A DNA stretch of 64,000 bases from Betaproteobacteria bacterium. GTDB lineage: Bacteria; Pseudomonadota; Gammaproteobacteria; Burkholderiales; Casimicrobiaceae. Shown here piece by piece: positions 46,820 to 55,749 of this stretch. The position numbers and the translations under genes are program-made. Each line of letters opens with the position of its first letter. The stretch's first letter is position 1. The DNA is taken from contig JADKKQ010000003.1 of the NCBI GenBank assembly GCA_016720425.1, positions 434,001 to 498,000 on the forward strand. Reading direction: 5' to 3'. The notes under the pieces are model-generated. The model was not told the origin of the DNA. It saw only the letters and a program-made list of their open reading frames with translations, and made no database searches.

Positions 46820-47746
46820 TCAGACGCGGAGGTCCGGTGCCACGTGCGCAGCGAGGTCGTGCAGCAGGCGGCGGACCGGGAAGCCCAGCGTCGCGTCGAG
46901 ATCGGCCCGCGGGCCGGCGCCGAGGCTCCGGTACCAGCCGAACAGGGGCACGAAGTCGATGGGCGCGCGCGCGCCCGCACCCGCCGGAATGCCCATCGCC
47001 GCGTAGATCGCAGGGTCGCGGATCGTGTAGCGCACCGTCAGCGCGCCGCTGCAGGCAGGCTCGAAGCCGCGCGCGCGCAACGCCCGCACGAACACGCGAT
47101 CACCGATGACCGACAGCGGCCGCGGATAGCGCTCCCAGAAGTCGAGCATGCCGAACGCCGCGCGGGCGACGAGCAGGCAATTGGTGTCGACGTGGCCCTG
47201 CGCGTCGTCGGGCAGCCGCAGCGGCACCGGGCGCCCGTCGGGCAGTTCGAGCGTGCGCCCCGAGCGGCAAACCGCCGCGCCGGTGGCGAGCTGCGTCGCG
47301 AGCAGCGACTCGAGGTGGCGCGGCCGCAGCACGTTGTCGGCATCGACGTAGGCGACGGCATCGAATCCCGCGTTCGCCGCCGCCAGGCCGCCGCGCGAGC
47401 GGGGCGTGTCGCCGAAATCGGCGTGCCCGCGATCGAGCCTGAGGTGCAGGACGTCCCAGGCGTCGACGGCGTCCCGCGGAGAGCCGTCGGCCACCATCAC
47501 GTGCCGGGCCGGGATCGTCTGGGCGGCCACGCTCGCATGGCAGCGCTGCAGCACCGCGAGGTCCTCGCGGTAGTAGGGGGTGACCACGGCCACGCGCAGC
47601 GCGCCTGCCGCCGCCGGCAACTCGCGGGCGCCGACGTCGCCGTCGCCGACCTCGCCGCGGGCGATCGCCTCCTGCATCGCCTGCCAGCAGCCCTTCGTTC
47701 GCCGGTTCGCGTGCCGCGACCGACTCGAGCAGCGCCAGGGACTCAC
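46820..47746 (-). CDS. Glycosyltransferase (GT2-like), main part of a frameshifted SEC-C gene
   Basis: 308 residues in this frame, the first 20 or so (before CWQAMQEAIARGEVG) being out-of-frame translation of the N-terminal part. The GT-A domain shows VAVVTPYYREDLAVLQRCH near 50 and the DXD-like VAYVDADNVLRPRHLE near 130. It transfers a sugar to an unknown acceptor. The start given is the longest open frame; the ancestral start is probably at 47849 in another frame (see the next entry). Confidence 0.75.
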   Translation of the reverse strand: MSPWRCSSRSRHANRRTKGCWQAMQEAIARGEVGDGDVGARELPAAAGALRVAVVTPYYREDLAVLQRCHASVAAQTIPARHVMVADGSPRDAVDAWDVLHLRLDRGHADFGDTPRSRGGLAAANAGFDAVAYVDADNVLRPRHLESLLATQLATGAAVCRSGRTLELPDGRPVPLRLPDDAQGHVDTNCLLVARAAFGMLDFWERYPRPLSVIGDRVFVRALRARGFEPACSGALTVRYTIRDPAIYAAMGIPAGAGARAPIDFVPLFGWYRSLGAGPRADLDATLGFPVRRLLHDLAAHVAPDLRV

Positions 47747-47849
47747 GGCGCGTCAGCGTCGCGTCGCTGGCGCCGTGGCAGGACTTGAACCGCCGGCCGC
47801 TGCCGCAGGGACAGGGCGCATTGCGCGGCAGCTTGAGGTCCAGCCCCAT
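47691..47849 (-). pseudogene. SEC-C zinc motif N-terminus, out of frame with the glycosyltransferase
   Basis: ATG at 47847-47849 opens MGLDLKLPRNAPCPCGSGRR, with the SEC-C metal motif CPCGSG-x5-CH. Reading continues to NEG at 47691. Removing one G of the GGG at 47691-47693 would join it as NEGCWQAMQEA to the glycosyltransferase frame, recreating one protein of about 343 residues. It may be a real frameshift mutation, a sequencing error or, less likely, programmed shifting. Confidence 0.6.
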
Positions 47850-47868
47850 GCCCCAGCCTCTCGGGCCG

Positions 47869-49236
47869 TCAGTACGACCCCGGTTGCGCAAAATTCTCGA
47901 AGCGCGTGTACTCGCCGAGGAAGGTGAGGCGGCAGGTCCCGATGGGGCCGTTGCGCTGCTTGCCGATGATGATCTCGGCGGTGCCCTTGTCCTGCGTGTC
48001 GGGGTTGTAGACCTCGTCGCGGTAGATGAACAGGATCACGTCGGCATCCTGCTCGATCGCGCCGGATTCGCGCAGGTCCGACATCACCGGCCGCTTGTTC
48101 GGCCGCTGCTCCAGCGAGCGGTTGAGCTGCGACAGCGCCATCACCGGCACCTTGAGCTCCTTGGCCAGCGCCTTCAGCGAGCGCGAGATCTCGGAGATCT
48201 CGGTGGCGCGGTTCTCGCCCTGCGAGGACGACTGCATCAGCTGCAGGTAGTCGACGATCACCAGGCCGAGCTTGCCGTACTGCTTCAGCAGACGCCGCGC
48301 CCGCGAGCGCACCTCGATCGAGTTCAGCGCCGGCGTCTCGTCGATCAGGATCGGGGCCTCGTTGAGGCGCCCCAGCGCGCCGGTGAGCTTCTCCCAGTCC
48401 TCGTTGGCCAGCCGCCCGGTGCGCAGCTTGTGCTGGTCGAGCCGGCCCACCGAGCCGATCAGGCGCAGCGCCAGCTGGGTCGCGCCCATCTCCATCGAGA
48501 ACACCGCGACCGGCAGCCCCGCCGCCAGCGCCACGTGCTCGCCGATGTTGAGCGCCAGCGCCGTCTTCCCCATGCTCGGCCGGCCGGCGACGACGACGAG
48601 ATCGCCGGGCTGCAGGCCCGAGGTCATGCGGTCGAGGTCGGTGAAGCCGGTCGGCACGCCGGTGACGTCGGACGGGTCGTCGCGGTTGAACAGCGTCTCG
48701 ATGCGGTCGACGACTTCGGCCAGCAGCGTCCCGATCACGGCGAACTGCTGCTGGCCGCGCGAGCCCTGCTCGGCGATGTGCAGCACCTTCGCCTCGGCCT
48801 GGTCGAGGATTTCCTTCGCGCTGCGCCCGAGCGGGTTGTAGGCGGAGTCGGCGATGTCCCCGGCGGTGGACGCGAGCTGGCGCAGGATCGAGCGCTCGCG
48901 GACGATGGTCGCGTAGTGGCGGATGTTGGCCGCCGTCGGCACGTTCTGCACCAGGGCGCCGAGGTAGGCGAGTCCGCCCACGTAGTCGAGCTTCTGCTGC
49001 GACGACAGCGCCTCGGACACGGTGACGACGTCGGCCGGCTGCCCCTCGCCGATCAGCCGCACGATCTGCCGGTGGATGAGGCGGTGCGCCTCGCTGTAGA
49101 AGTCGGCGTCGCCGACGACGTCGCCGACGCGGTCGGCGGCCTCGTTGTCGAGCAGCATGCCGCCCAGCACCGACTGCTCGGCTTCGAGCGAGTGCGGGGG
49201 CAGCTTCAGCGATTCGAGCTGGGGATCGTCGGGCAT
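47869..49236 (-). CDS. dnaB: Replicative DNA helicase DnaB
   Basis: 455 residues. N-terminal primase-binding domain starting PPHSLEAEQSVLGGMLLDN; RecA-like helicase domain with Walker A VVAGRPSMGKTALALNI, DYLQLMQ and LSQLNRSLEQRPNKRP. It unwinds DNA ahead of the fork as a hexamer. Start: ATG at 49234-49236. It lies after the rpsF-priB-rpsR-rplI group but behind a terminator; GGTAAAATC at 49261-49268 on the minus strand offers a -10 for its own promoter. Confidence 0.97.
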   Translation of the reverse strand: MPDDPQLESLKLPPHSLEAEQSVLGGMLLDNEAADRVGDVVGDADFYSEAHRLIHRQIVRLIGEGQPADVVTVSEALSSQQKLDYVGGLAYLGALVQNVPTAANIRHYATIVRERSILRQLASTAGDIADSAYNPLGRSAKEILDQAEAKVLHIAEQGSRGQQQFAVIGTLLAEVVDRIETLFNRDDPSDVTGVPTGFTDLDRMTSGLQPGDLVVVAGRPSMGKTALALNIGEHVALAAGLPVAVFSMEMGATQLALRLIGSVGRLDQHKLRTGRLANEDWEKLTGALGRLNEAPILIDETPALNSIEVRSRARRLLKQYGKLGLVIVDYLQLMQSSSQGENRATEISEISRSLKALAKELKVPVMALSQLNRSLEQRPNKRPVMSDLRESGAIEQDADVILFIYRDEVYNPDTQDKGTAEIIIGKQRNGPIGTCRLTFLGEYTRFENFAQPGSY

Positions 49237-49307
49237 GGCGAGGCAACGGGGCGAAGCGCGATTTTACCGCCGCTCACCCGCCCGGCGGCGCCGCGGCCGG
49301 GCGGGAG

Positions 49308-49343
49308 AAAAAAACCGGGGCACCGCTTCCGCGGCGCCCCGGT
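49308..49343 (-). terminator. Intrinsic terminator after rplI
   Basis: On the minus strand CCGGGGCGCCGC-GGAA-GCGGTGCCCCGG forms a long, nearly perfect stem followed by seven T residues (49308-49314). It separates the ribosomal protein operon from dnaB. Confidence 0.88.
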
Positions 49344-49373
49344 CGAATGCAGCCGCGGTGACGCGGCGGCGCG

Positions 49374-49835
49374 TCAGCCGCCGGACGAGGTGTCGCCCAG
49401 CACGCTGACGGTGATGCCGGCGGTCACGTCGGTGTGCAGCGCGACGACCAGCGGGTAGTCGCCGACCTGCTTCAGCGGGCCGGCCGGCATGCGCACCGAA
49501 GCCTTCTCGACGACGAAGCCCTGGCCTTTCAGGGCCTCGGCGATGTCGGCGTTGGTGACCGAGCCGAACAGGCGCCCGTCGACCCCGGCCTTCTGCGTGA
49601 TCTGGACCATCAGCCCCTCGAGCTTCGCCGCGTGCGCCTGCGCCTCGACCAGCTTGGCGTTGGCCGCGGCCTCGAGCTCGGCGCGCTTGGCCTCGAGCAT
49701 CTTGATGTTGTCCGGCGTGGCGCGCTTCGCCTTGCCGTGGGGAATCAGGAAGTTGCGCGCGTAGCCGTCCTTGACCTTGACGACGTCGCCCAGGTTGCCG
49801 ACGTTGGCGATCTTTTCGAGCAGAATGATTTGCAT
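49374..49835 (-). CDS. rplI: 50S ribosomal protein L9
   Basis: 153 residues starting MQIILLEKIANVGNLGDVVK with VKDGYARNFLIPHGKAKRAT, the L9 signature, then the long central helix and the C-terminal rRNA-binding domain. It is the last gene of the rpsF-priB-rpsR-rplI operon and is followed by a strong terminator. Confidence 0.98.
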   Translation of the reverse strand: MQIILLEKIANVGNLGDVVKVKDGYARNFLIPHGKAKRATPDNIKMLEAKRAELEAAANAKLVEAQAHAAKLEGLMVQITQKAGVDGRLFGSVTNADIAEALKGQGFVVEKASVRMPAGPLKQVGDYPLVVALHTDVTAGITVSVLGDTSSGG

Positions 49836-49847
49836 CGCGTCCTCCGC

Positions 49848-50129
49848 TCAGTGCAGGTCGGTGTAGGGCAGCAGCGCCAGGTAGCGCGCGCGCTTGATGG
49901 CGGTCGACAGCTGGCGCTGGTAGCGGGCCTTGGTGCCCGTGATGCGCGCCGGCATGATCTTGCCGTTCTCCTGGATGAAGTCCTTCAGGATGTCGACGTC
50001 CTTGTAGTCGATCTCCTTGACGCCTTCGGCCGTGAAGCGACAGAACTTCTTGCGCTTGAAGAGGTTGTTGCCGCGCTCGCGCTTCTTGCCGTCTTTCTTC
50101 TTTCCGAATCTTCCGCCTGGACGGGGCAT
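49848..50129 (-). CDS. rpsR: 30S ribosomal protein S18
   Basis: 93 residues. NLFKRKKFCRFTAEGVKEID and GKIMPARITGTKARYQRQLS are the S18 signatures. An N-terminal basic extension (MPRPGGRFGKKKDGKKRERG) precedes them. Its start lies next to the priB stop. S18 binds S6 in the small-subunit platform. Confidence 0.98.
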   Translation of the reverse strand: MPRPGGRFGKKKDGKKRERGNNLFKRKKFCRFTAEGVKEIDYKDVDILKDFIQENGKIMPARITGTKARYQRQLSTAIKRARYLALLPYTDLH

Positions 50130-50130
50130 G

Positions 50131-50439
50131 TCAGTTTCCTTCGTTCATTGCAAATTCGTTGATGTGCAGCGCCACGGTGATTCCGGTGCGGTAGCGGCGG
50201 GCGAGAAAGCCGCGAACCCGCAGCGCCGAACCGGGAGACACCCGCGAGAGCGCCGTCGCCACGTCGCCGTAAGCCACCGCGAAGAGCTCGCACTCGACAC
50301 TGCGTTCGCCGCCGGCTTCGGCCTGCAGCGAGGCGTGGCGCAGCGTGCATTCCACCGCCGGGATGCCGGCAGGGGTGTAGCGCAGGTCGTGGCGTTCGCC
50401 GAGCGTGGCGTCCAGCGTGAGCCGATTGGCTCCGGGCAC
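50131..50439 (-). CDS. priB: Primosomal replication protein N
   Basis: 102 residues from the GTG at 50437-50439. A single OB-fold: NRLTLDATLGERHDLRYTPA, PAVECTLRHASLQAEAGGER, ending FLARRYRTGITVALHINEFA. PriB binds single-stranded DNA with PriA to restart stalled forks. Its place between rpsF and rpsR is standard in betaproteobacteria. Confidence 0.95.
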   Translation of the reverse strand: MPGANRLTLDATLGERHDLRYTPAGIPAVECTLRHASLQAEAGGERSVECELFAVAYGDVATALSRVSPGSALRVRGFLARRYRTGITVALHINEFAMNEGN

Positions 50440-50469
50440 GGAATCTCGCGTCGCGCTTCGCTGTCGGTG

Positions 50470-50928
50470 CTAGGCCTGCGCCGGGGCGGGCTTGTCGGCG
50501 GCCGGCCGGTCGGAGGCGCCGCGCTCGGGACGATCGCCACGATCGCCTCGGTCGCCGCGATCCCCGCGGTCGCCACGCTCGCCGTCACGGCCCGACGCGG
50601 ACCGGGGCTTCTCCTCCCGCATCATCGGCGACGGGGCGACGACGGCCTCGCTCATCGCCACGATCAGGTGGCGCAGCACCGCGTCGTTGAACTTGAACGC
50701 GTGCTCGAGCTCGTCCAGCGTCTCGTTGCTGCACTCGATGTTCATCAGCACGTAGTGGGCCTTGTGGACCTTGGCGATCGGGAACGCGAGCTGACGCCGG
50801 CCCCAATCCTCGAGGCGGTGGATCCGCCCTTCCTTGGCGGTGACCATCGTGCGGTAGCGCTCGATCATCGCGGGCACCTGCTCGCTCTGATCGGGGTGCA
50901 CGATGAAGACGACTTCGTAATGACGCAT
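50470..50928 (-). CDS. rpsF: 30S ribosomal protein S6 with Arg-Gly-Asp-rich tail
   Basis: 152 residues from the ATG at 50926-50928 with AAGGAGTG upstream. The S6 core is MRHYEVVFIVHPDQSEQVPA to about residue 105. The tail then runs through five RGD units (GERGDRGDRGDRGDRGDR) and an Ala/Pro/Lys end; E. coli S6 tails differ, being polyglutamate. The frame open upstream to 51066 is not supported as S6. Confidence 0.96.
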   Translation of the reverse strand: MRHYEVVFIVHPDQSEQVPAMIERYRTMVTAKEGRIHRLEDWGRRQLAFPIAKVHKAHYVLMNIECSNETLDELEHAFKFNDAVLRHLIVAMSEAVVAPSPMMREEKPRSASGRDGERGDRGDRGDRGDRGDRPERGASDRPAADKPAPAQA

Positions 50929-51037
50929 GCAGAACACTCCTTGTGGGCTGGGGTTGGCGGGTGTTGCGGTCGGCGTGCCGGCCGGCAACCCGCGGGCGGC
51001 CTCCCCGTCTGCGGCGGGTGAGGCAAGGGAATCGAGA

Positions 51038-51066
51038 AGTGTAGCGGATTTTTCTTTCCAGAACAA
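51038..51066 (-). promoter_or_regulatory. Sigma-70-like promoter of rpsF-priB-rpsR-rplI
   Basis: On the minus strand TTGTTC (51061-51066), exactly 17 bp, then TACACT (51038-51043). The start would be near 51031, giving a leader of about 100 nt before rpsF. An S6:S18-binding leader element is common in bacteria, but I could not recognise one here. Confidence 0.6.
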
Positions 51067-51157
51067 GGGGTTCCTCGGCGCGAGCGCTTGGCGCGGGTCT
51101 CGGAAACGCCGGCGTTTCTCCCTGCGGGGGCTGGGCGCAGCCCGGCCCTGGGGGCGC

Positions 51158-51367
51158 TCAAATGCCCAGCAGCTTGGCGATGATGCTCTTGGCGACGAAC
51201 CCGAACATGCCGAAGGCCAGCACGAAGAACAGCACGAAGGTGCCCAGGCGGCCCGCCTTCGACTTCCGGGCGAGGTCCCAGATGATGAACAGCATGAACA
51301 GGATGAAGCCGGACAGGCCGAAGGTCAGCCCGAAATCGGCGATCTGCTCTTCGCTGAAGCCGTACAC
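51158..51367 (-). CDS. DUF2788 small membrane protein
   Basis: 69 residues starting MYGFSEEQIADFGLTFGLSG, two transmembrane helices (about 13-33 and 43-62) joined by the basic loop DLARKSKAGRLG. This matches the DUF2788 family of proteobacteria. No function is known. It lies 49 bp after the DUF2189 gene. Confidence 0.88.
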   Translation of the reverse strand: MYGFSEEQIADFGLTFGLSGFILFMLFIIWDLARKSKAGRLGTFVLFFVLAFGMFGFVAKSIIAKLLGI

Positions 51368-51416
51368 GGTGCGGGATCGGTTGTCGGTGCGGTCGTCGGT
51401 GCGGTCAGCGGCGCGG

Positions 51417-52220
51417 TCAGCGGCGCGGCGGCAGCCCGGACGCGTCGACCAGGTCGACGTAGGCGTGCCAGGTCGCGTGGCCCAGCACCGGGACGACGAC
51501 GACGAGACCCAGCAGCAGCGTCGCGATGCCCAGCGTCGTCCCGATCATGATCAGCACCGCCCACCAGGCCATGACCACCGGATTGGCGCCGACCGCCTGC
51601 ACGCTGGTCAGGATCGCGGTCAGCATGTCGACGTCGCGGTCGAGCAGCAGCGGCACCGACACCGCGCTGGCCGCGAACACCAGCGCCGCCACCACGCCGC
51701 CGAAGGCCATCCAGACGACGAACAGGTTCGAGTCCTGCGACAGGACCACGTAGCGCAGGAAGTCGTCGAGCCCGGTGATCGGCGTCTGCACCAGGAGGGC
51801 GATCAGCACCGACGACACCAGCACCCAGAAGGTCCCGGCGACCATCAGCAGCAGGCCGAAGCCGAACAGCGCCCTGCCGCTTCGCTGCCACGCCGCGACC
51901 GCGTGCTGCAGCGTCGGCCGTTCGCCCCGCGCCAGCACGCGGGACAGCTCGTACAGCCCGGTGACCAGCACCGGCGCGACCAGCACGAACCCCGAGAAGG
52001 CGCCCGAAACGAGATAGAAGCGCTGGTGGGCGACGGCCAGCACCAGCGTGCCGCCGAGAGCAGCGATCAGCCCGTGCAGCAGGCTCGGCACCGGCGTGCG
52101 CACGAAGTCGCGCCAGCCCCGCGCGATCCACGACAGCGGCGCGGCCGCGGATACGATGCGCACCGGCGGCACCGGCAGCTCGCGCGTCGCGCCGGGCTCG
52201 GGAGGAGTGGTCGAAGTCAT
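51417..52220 (-). CDS. DUF2189 integral membrane protein
   Basis: 267 residues with about six hydrophobic helices, in the pattern of DUF2189 (PLSWIARGWRDFVRTPVPSL, then FYLVSGAFSGFVLVAPVLVT). No catalytic motif is seen; function unknown. The ATG at 52218-52220 overlaps the aminopeptidase stop as ATGA, so the two are probably co-transcribed. Confidence 0.88.
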   Translation of the reverse strand: MTSTTPPEPGATRELPVPPVRIVSAAAPLSWIARGWRDFVRTPVPSLLHGLIAALGGTLVLAVAHQRFYLVSGAFSGFVLVAPVLVTGLYELSRVLARGERPTLQHAVAAWQRSGRALFGFGLLLMVAGTFWVLVSSVLIALLVQTPITGLDDFLRYVVLSQDSNLFVVWMAFGGVVAALVFAASAVSVPLLLDRDVDMLTAILTSVQAVGANPVVMAWWAVLIMIGTTLGIATLLLGLVVVVPVLGHATWHAYVDLVDASGLPPRR

Positions 52221-53353
52221 CGCCGTGCGGCGCGATCCGGGGAGGGAGCCGCATTCTCTCCCCCCGCGCTCGCCGCGTCCAGCGCGAGGGCCGCATCGCG
52301 CTCGGCGCGAGGGAGCGCCGCCAGCGCCTGCACCCGCGCGTAGAACCGCCGCAGGTCGCCGCCCTCCTGCGCGATCAGCGCGGCGAACGCCGGCACCCGA
52401 TCGGAGTAGAGCGTCGCGGCGACGAGTCCCGCGTTGTTGGCGCCGTTGGCGAACCAGCGATCGAACGCCGGCAGGCCGCCCCAGCGCTGCTTCAGCGCGG
52501 CGTAGTCGCGGTGCAGCGCGGCCAGCGCGGCAGTCTTCTCGCGCTGCTTGTCGGCGTCGGGCAGCGCGCTGCCGTAGACCTCCCGCAGGCGCTCGCGCGT
52601 GCGCCGGATCAGCAGGCGGAACTCCGCGCGCAGCGCGGACCCGCGCTCGGCGTCGGCCGCCAGCGCCGCGGCGTCCGGCCGCGTCCCCTGCGCCGCGAGC
52701 CAGCGCCGCAGCCCCTCCTCCTCGACGGCCGTGGCGAACGACTCATTGAACGACGTGTCGTCCCTGACGTAGACGACCTGATGCGCGAGCTCGTGGAACA
52801 GCAGCCGCGCGAGGTCGACCTCGCGCCAGCCGACGAACGTCGACAGCGCCGGATCGTCGAACCAGCCGAGCGTCGAATAGGCGGGAACGCCGCTGACGTG
52901 CACGTCGTCGCCCGCCGCCGCGAGCCGCTGCGCCTCCGCGCGCGCGTCGGCCTCGGCGAAGTAGCCGCGGTAGGCGACGCAGCCGGCGACCGGGAAGCAC
53001 CACTGCCGCGCCACCAGCGACAACGGCGGCGCGGCGAAGACGTTCCACACGACGAACGGGCGACCGACGTCGGTGTAGCGGGTGTAGCTGCGGTTGTCGG
53101 GCAGCGCCAGCTCGCTGCTGGCGTACGCGCGGATCGCCTGCAGACGGCGCAGCCGCGCGCGCAGCGCGTCGTCGCCGGTGGTGGCGACGACTTCGGCGAT
53201 CGGCTGCGCGCGCGCGACGAGGTCGAGCTGACCGGCGACACCCTGCCAGTAGAACTCGACGGCGTCGCAGCCGGCGAGCGCAAGGGCGAGCAGCACCGCC
53301 GAGGGCAGCCGCCAGCGTGCGCCGACCCGCGACCAGCTGCCGCGCTCAACCAT
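52217..53353 (-). CDS. Putative zinc aminopeptidase lipoprotein
   Basis: 378 residues. A lipobox LALAGCD near residue 28 suggests a lipoprotein. The zinc motif LLFHELAHQVVYV with a downstream Glu in FNESFATAVEEEG resembles gluzincin metallopeptidases of the predicted aminopeptidase family (formerly DUF2265). Probable location: periplasmic side of a membrane. The start ATG overlaps the end of the diguanylate cyclase gene by 8 bp. Confidence 0.86.
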   Translation of the reverse strand: MVERGSWSRVGARWRLPSAVLLALALAGCDAVEFYWQGVAGQLDLVARAQPIAEVVATTGDDALRARLRRLQAIRAYASSELALPDNRSYTRYTDVGRPFVVWNVFAAPPLSLVARQWCFPVAGCVAYRGYFAEADARAEAQRLAAAGDDVHVSGVPAYSTLGWFDDPALSTFVGWREVDLARLLFHELAHQVVYVRDDTSFNESFATAVEEEGLRRWLAAQGTRPDAAALAADAERGSALRAEFRLLIRRTRERLREVYGSALPDADKQREKTAALAALHRDYAALKQRWGGLPAFDRWFANGANNAGLVAATLYSDRVPAFAALIAQEGGDLRRFYARVQALAALPRAERDAALALDAASAGGENAAPSPDRAARR

Positions 53354-55475
53354 GCGCGACGGCGGCTTCGGCCAGCGGCTCCTCGACGCGCGGGCCGTGC
53401 AGGAAGTGCAGATCGACCTTGCCCGCCTGCGCGGCCGCCTCGAGATCGTGCCCGATGTCCGGAGCGCCGCCGTCGGGCGCCCGGCGCAGCGCGGCGATGC
53501 CGCAGCCGCGATTGCGGCCCTGCGCCTTGGCCAGATAGAGCGCCATGTCGGCGAGATCGAAGGACTCGCGCCACGAGAGCTCGAGGCCGTCCGGCGGCAG
53601 CGGCTGCGCCAGATAGCCGATCGACGTCGTGACCGCGATCGGCCCGCCGTCGACGACGAAGGGCTGGCCGCCGATGGCGTCGAGCACCCGGCCGGCGAGG
53701 TCGTGGATGTGGTCCGCCGGTCGGAGCGCGGCCCAGACGAGGAACTCCTCGCCGCCCCAGCGCACGACGCGGTCGTCGTCGCGCAGCGACGCGCGCACCC
53801 GGCGCGCGACCTCGACCAGCACGGCGTCGCCGGCGGCGTGCCCGAAGCGGTCGTTGATCCGCTTGAAGTGATCGAGGTCGAGCAGCAGCAGCGCGTTCTG
53901 CGGCGCCCCGGCAGCGCCCTGCTGGCGGCGGTCGCGATCGGCGATGCCGCGCATCAGCTCGTGGAAGTGGCGGCGGTTGAACAGCCCGGTCAGCGGGTCG
54001 ACGTCGCGGGTGGCCGCGAGCGTGCGGTTGCTCGCCTCCAGGCCCTGCGCGGTCGTCCGCATCCGCCGGTAAAGCTGCAGCACCACGACCAGTGCCAGCA
54101 ACGCCGCCACCGCCAGCGCGGCGTAGAGCCGCTGCTCCAGCAGCTGCTTGTCGAGTTCCACCGCCTGCAGTGCATTGCGACGGTTGAGGAGCTCGACCTC
54201 CTGCGCCTGCCGCTCGGATTCGTAGAACGCCTTCATGCCGCGCTGTATCTTCGCCTCGCGCACGCGGGCGAGCTCGGCCAGCAGCGCCCGCTCCCGATGA
54301 TAGGCGGCCACCGCCCGCCGCGCGTCGCCCGACAGCTCCAGATAGTGACCGTACTCGGCCAGCAGCCGCGCCAACGCGGCGTTTCGGTCCTGCCGCTCGT
54401 AGATGGCGACCGCGCGATCGGCATAGTCGCGGCCCTCGTCGGCGCGACCGAGCAGCAGCAGCGAAAAGCCGACGTTGGCCGAACTCGAGGCGACGTCGTC
54501 CTGCGACTGCATCGCCTCGGCCAGCGCCAGCGAGCGCTGCGACACTTCGAGCGTTCTCGCGTATTCGCCCTGGCGCAAGTGGAAGTCGGCGAGGTTGATC
54601 AGCACCCAGCGCTCGATGTGGGTCGACTTCGCCTCGCGAGCGATCCCCAGGGCCTGCTCGAGCGCCCGGCGGTCGCGCGCCAGATCGCCCTTCAGTTCCG
54701 CGGCGGCGGCCTCGCTCAGCTTGGCTTCGGCCTGCGCCCACGGGCTCTTCGCCTGCACCGCGAGCCGCCACGCGCTCTCCGCCTCGGTCATCGCCCGATC
54801 GGCCTCGCCGAGCACGTAGTGAATGTCCGACAGGCTCGAATGGGCGCGGGCGGCGCGGCGGTGATCGCCGTTCTGCCGGGCGCGTTCGGCCTGCTGCTCG
54901 CGCAGCCGGAGGGCGACATCGTAGTCCCCGCGCGCCGACGCGTCGCTCGCCAGCAGGTCGGCGGCCCAGTAGGCGAGCGGCCAGTCGCCGAGCAGCGTGG
55001 CCAGGCGGTTCGCCTCCAGCGCGTGCTCCTGGGCGGTGCCGGATTCGCCGGTCCGCGCGGCGAGCTGCGCGCGCAGCAGCGTCGCGCCCGCGCGGGCGCA
55101 GCCGGGTTCGGCGGGCGGCCCCAGCGCGTCGAGCCGCGCCGTCGTGACCCGCACGTCGTCGAAGCGGCCGAGGTGGATCTCCGCGCGGCCGCGCAGGGTC
55201 AGAATCTGGCATCGCTGCGCCACGGAGCGGCGGGCGAGATCGCCGTCGGCAGCCGCGAGCCGGCCCAGCGCAGCCTCGGGATGCGACATCACCTGTTCCT
55301 CGAGCAGAGCGAGATGCGCCAGCACGTCGGAATCCGCCGCAAACAGCGGCGCACAGCCCAGCAGCAGGCCGAGCACCGCCGCGTGCAGCGCCGGACGAAC
55401 GCAGGCGAGCGCCGTCGCACCCGGTCGGGTGTCGGCCGCGAAGCGGCGGATCAGGCAGTGCGACAACCCGAACAT
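53346..55475 (-). CDS. Diguanylate cyclase with periplasmic TPR-like sensor
   Basis: 709 residues from the ATG at 55473-55475; GTG at 55605-55607 would add 44. A signal-like helix (about 30-50) leads to a large helical TPR-type region, a transmembrane helix (YAALAVAALLALVVVLQLY, about 475-497) and a GGDEF domain. Active site GGEEF in DRVVRWGGEEFLV, with an RxxD inhibitory site (RDDD) five residues upstream, so it should be active and product-inhibited. It makes cyclic di-GMP in response to a periplasmic cue. Confidence 0.92.
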   Translation of the reverse strand: MFGLSHCLIRRFAADTRPGATALACVRPALHAAVLGLLLGCAPLFAADSDVLAHLALLEEQVMSHPEAALGRLAAADGDLARRSVAQRCQILTLRGRAEIHLGRFDDVRVTTARLDALGPPAEPGCARAGATLLRAQLAARTGESGTAQEHALEANRLATLLGDWPLAYWAADLLASDASARGDYDVALRLREQQAERARQNGDHRRAARAHSSLSDIHYVLGEADRAMTEAESAWRLAVQAKSPWAQAEAKLSEAAAAELKGDLARDRRALEQALGIAREAKSTHIERWVLINLADFHLRQGEYARTLEVSQRSLALAEAMQSQDDVASSSANVGFSLLLLGRADEGRDYADRAVAIYERQDRNAALARLLAEYGHYLELSGDARRAVAAYHRERALLAELARVREAKIQRGMKAFYESERQAQEVELLNRRNALQAVELDKQLLEQRLYAALAVAALLALVVVLQLYRRMRTTAQGLEASNRTLAATRDVDPLTGLFNRRHFHELMRGIADRDRRQQGAAGAPQNALLLLDLDHFKRINDRFGHAAGDAVLVEVARRVRASLRDDDRVVRWGGEEFLVWAALRPADHIHDLAGRVLDAIGGQPFVVDGGPIAVTTSIGYLAQPLPPDGLELSWRESFDLADMALYLAKAQGRNRGCGIAALRRAPDGGAPDIGHDLEAAAQAGKVDLHFLHGPRVEEPLAEAAVAHG

Positions 55476-55749
55476 CGGCTCGAAATCCTCGTCGTTCCGC
55501 GCCGGCACGCGCGGGGTTCTGCCGGTGCCTCTGCAAATTCCGGTCCAGCGGCCCTGCGGCGCAGCAGGTGCGTGCGGCCGACCCCATTCGCCGCTCCGCG
55601 CCGACACTCCGAAATGAACGTAGCAATGTGTACGCTACAGATCGCAACCACTCAACGCCCGGCTGCGATCGCGCGCACGTCGCCGTGCCCGCATCGCCCG
55701 CGCCGGACTCGCGGCGACGCCGCGCCGCCTGGACGCGTCGGAGTCAATC
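55476..55749. other. Gap upstream of the diguanylate cyclase gene
   Basis: No gene is supported. The notable item is the dyad GTAGC-AATGTGTAC-GCTAC at 55620-55638, AT-richer than its surroundings and a possible operator or promoter area. Confidence 0.3.

Noticed and set aside
51100..51157. Terminator after the DUF2788 gene
   Set aside because: The GC-rich stem around GCTGGGC-GCA-GCCCGGC is imperfect and lacks a T-run; it resembles a common intergenic repeat of this group more than a terminator.
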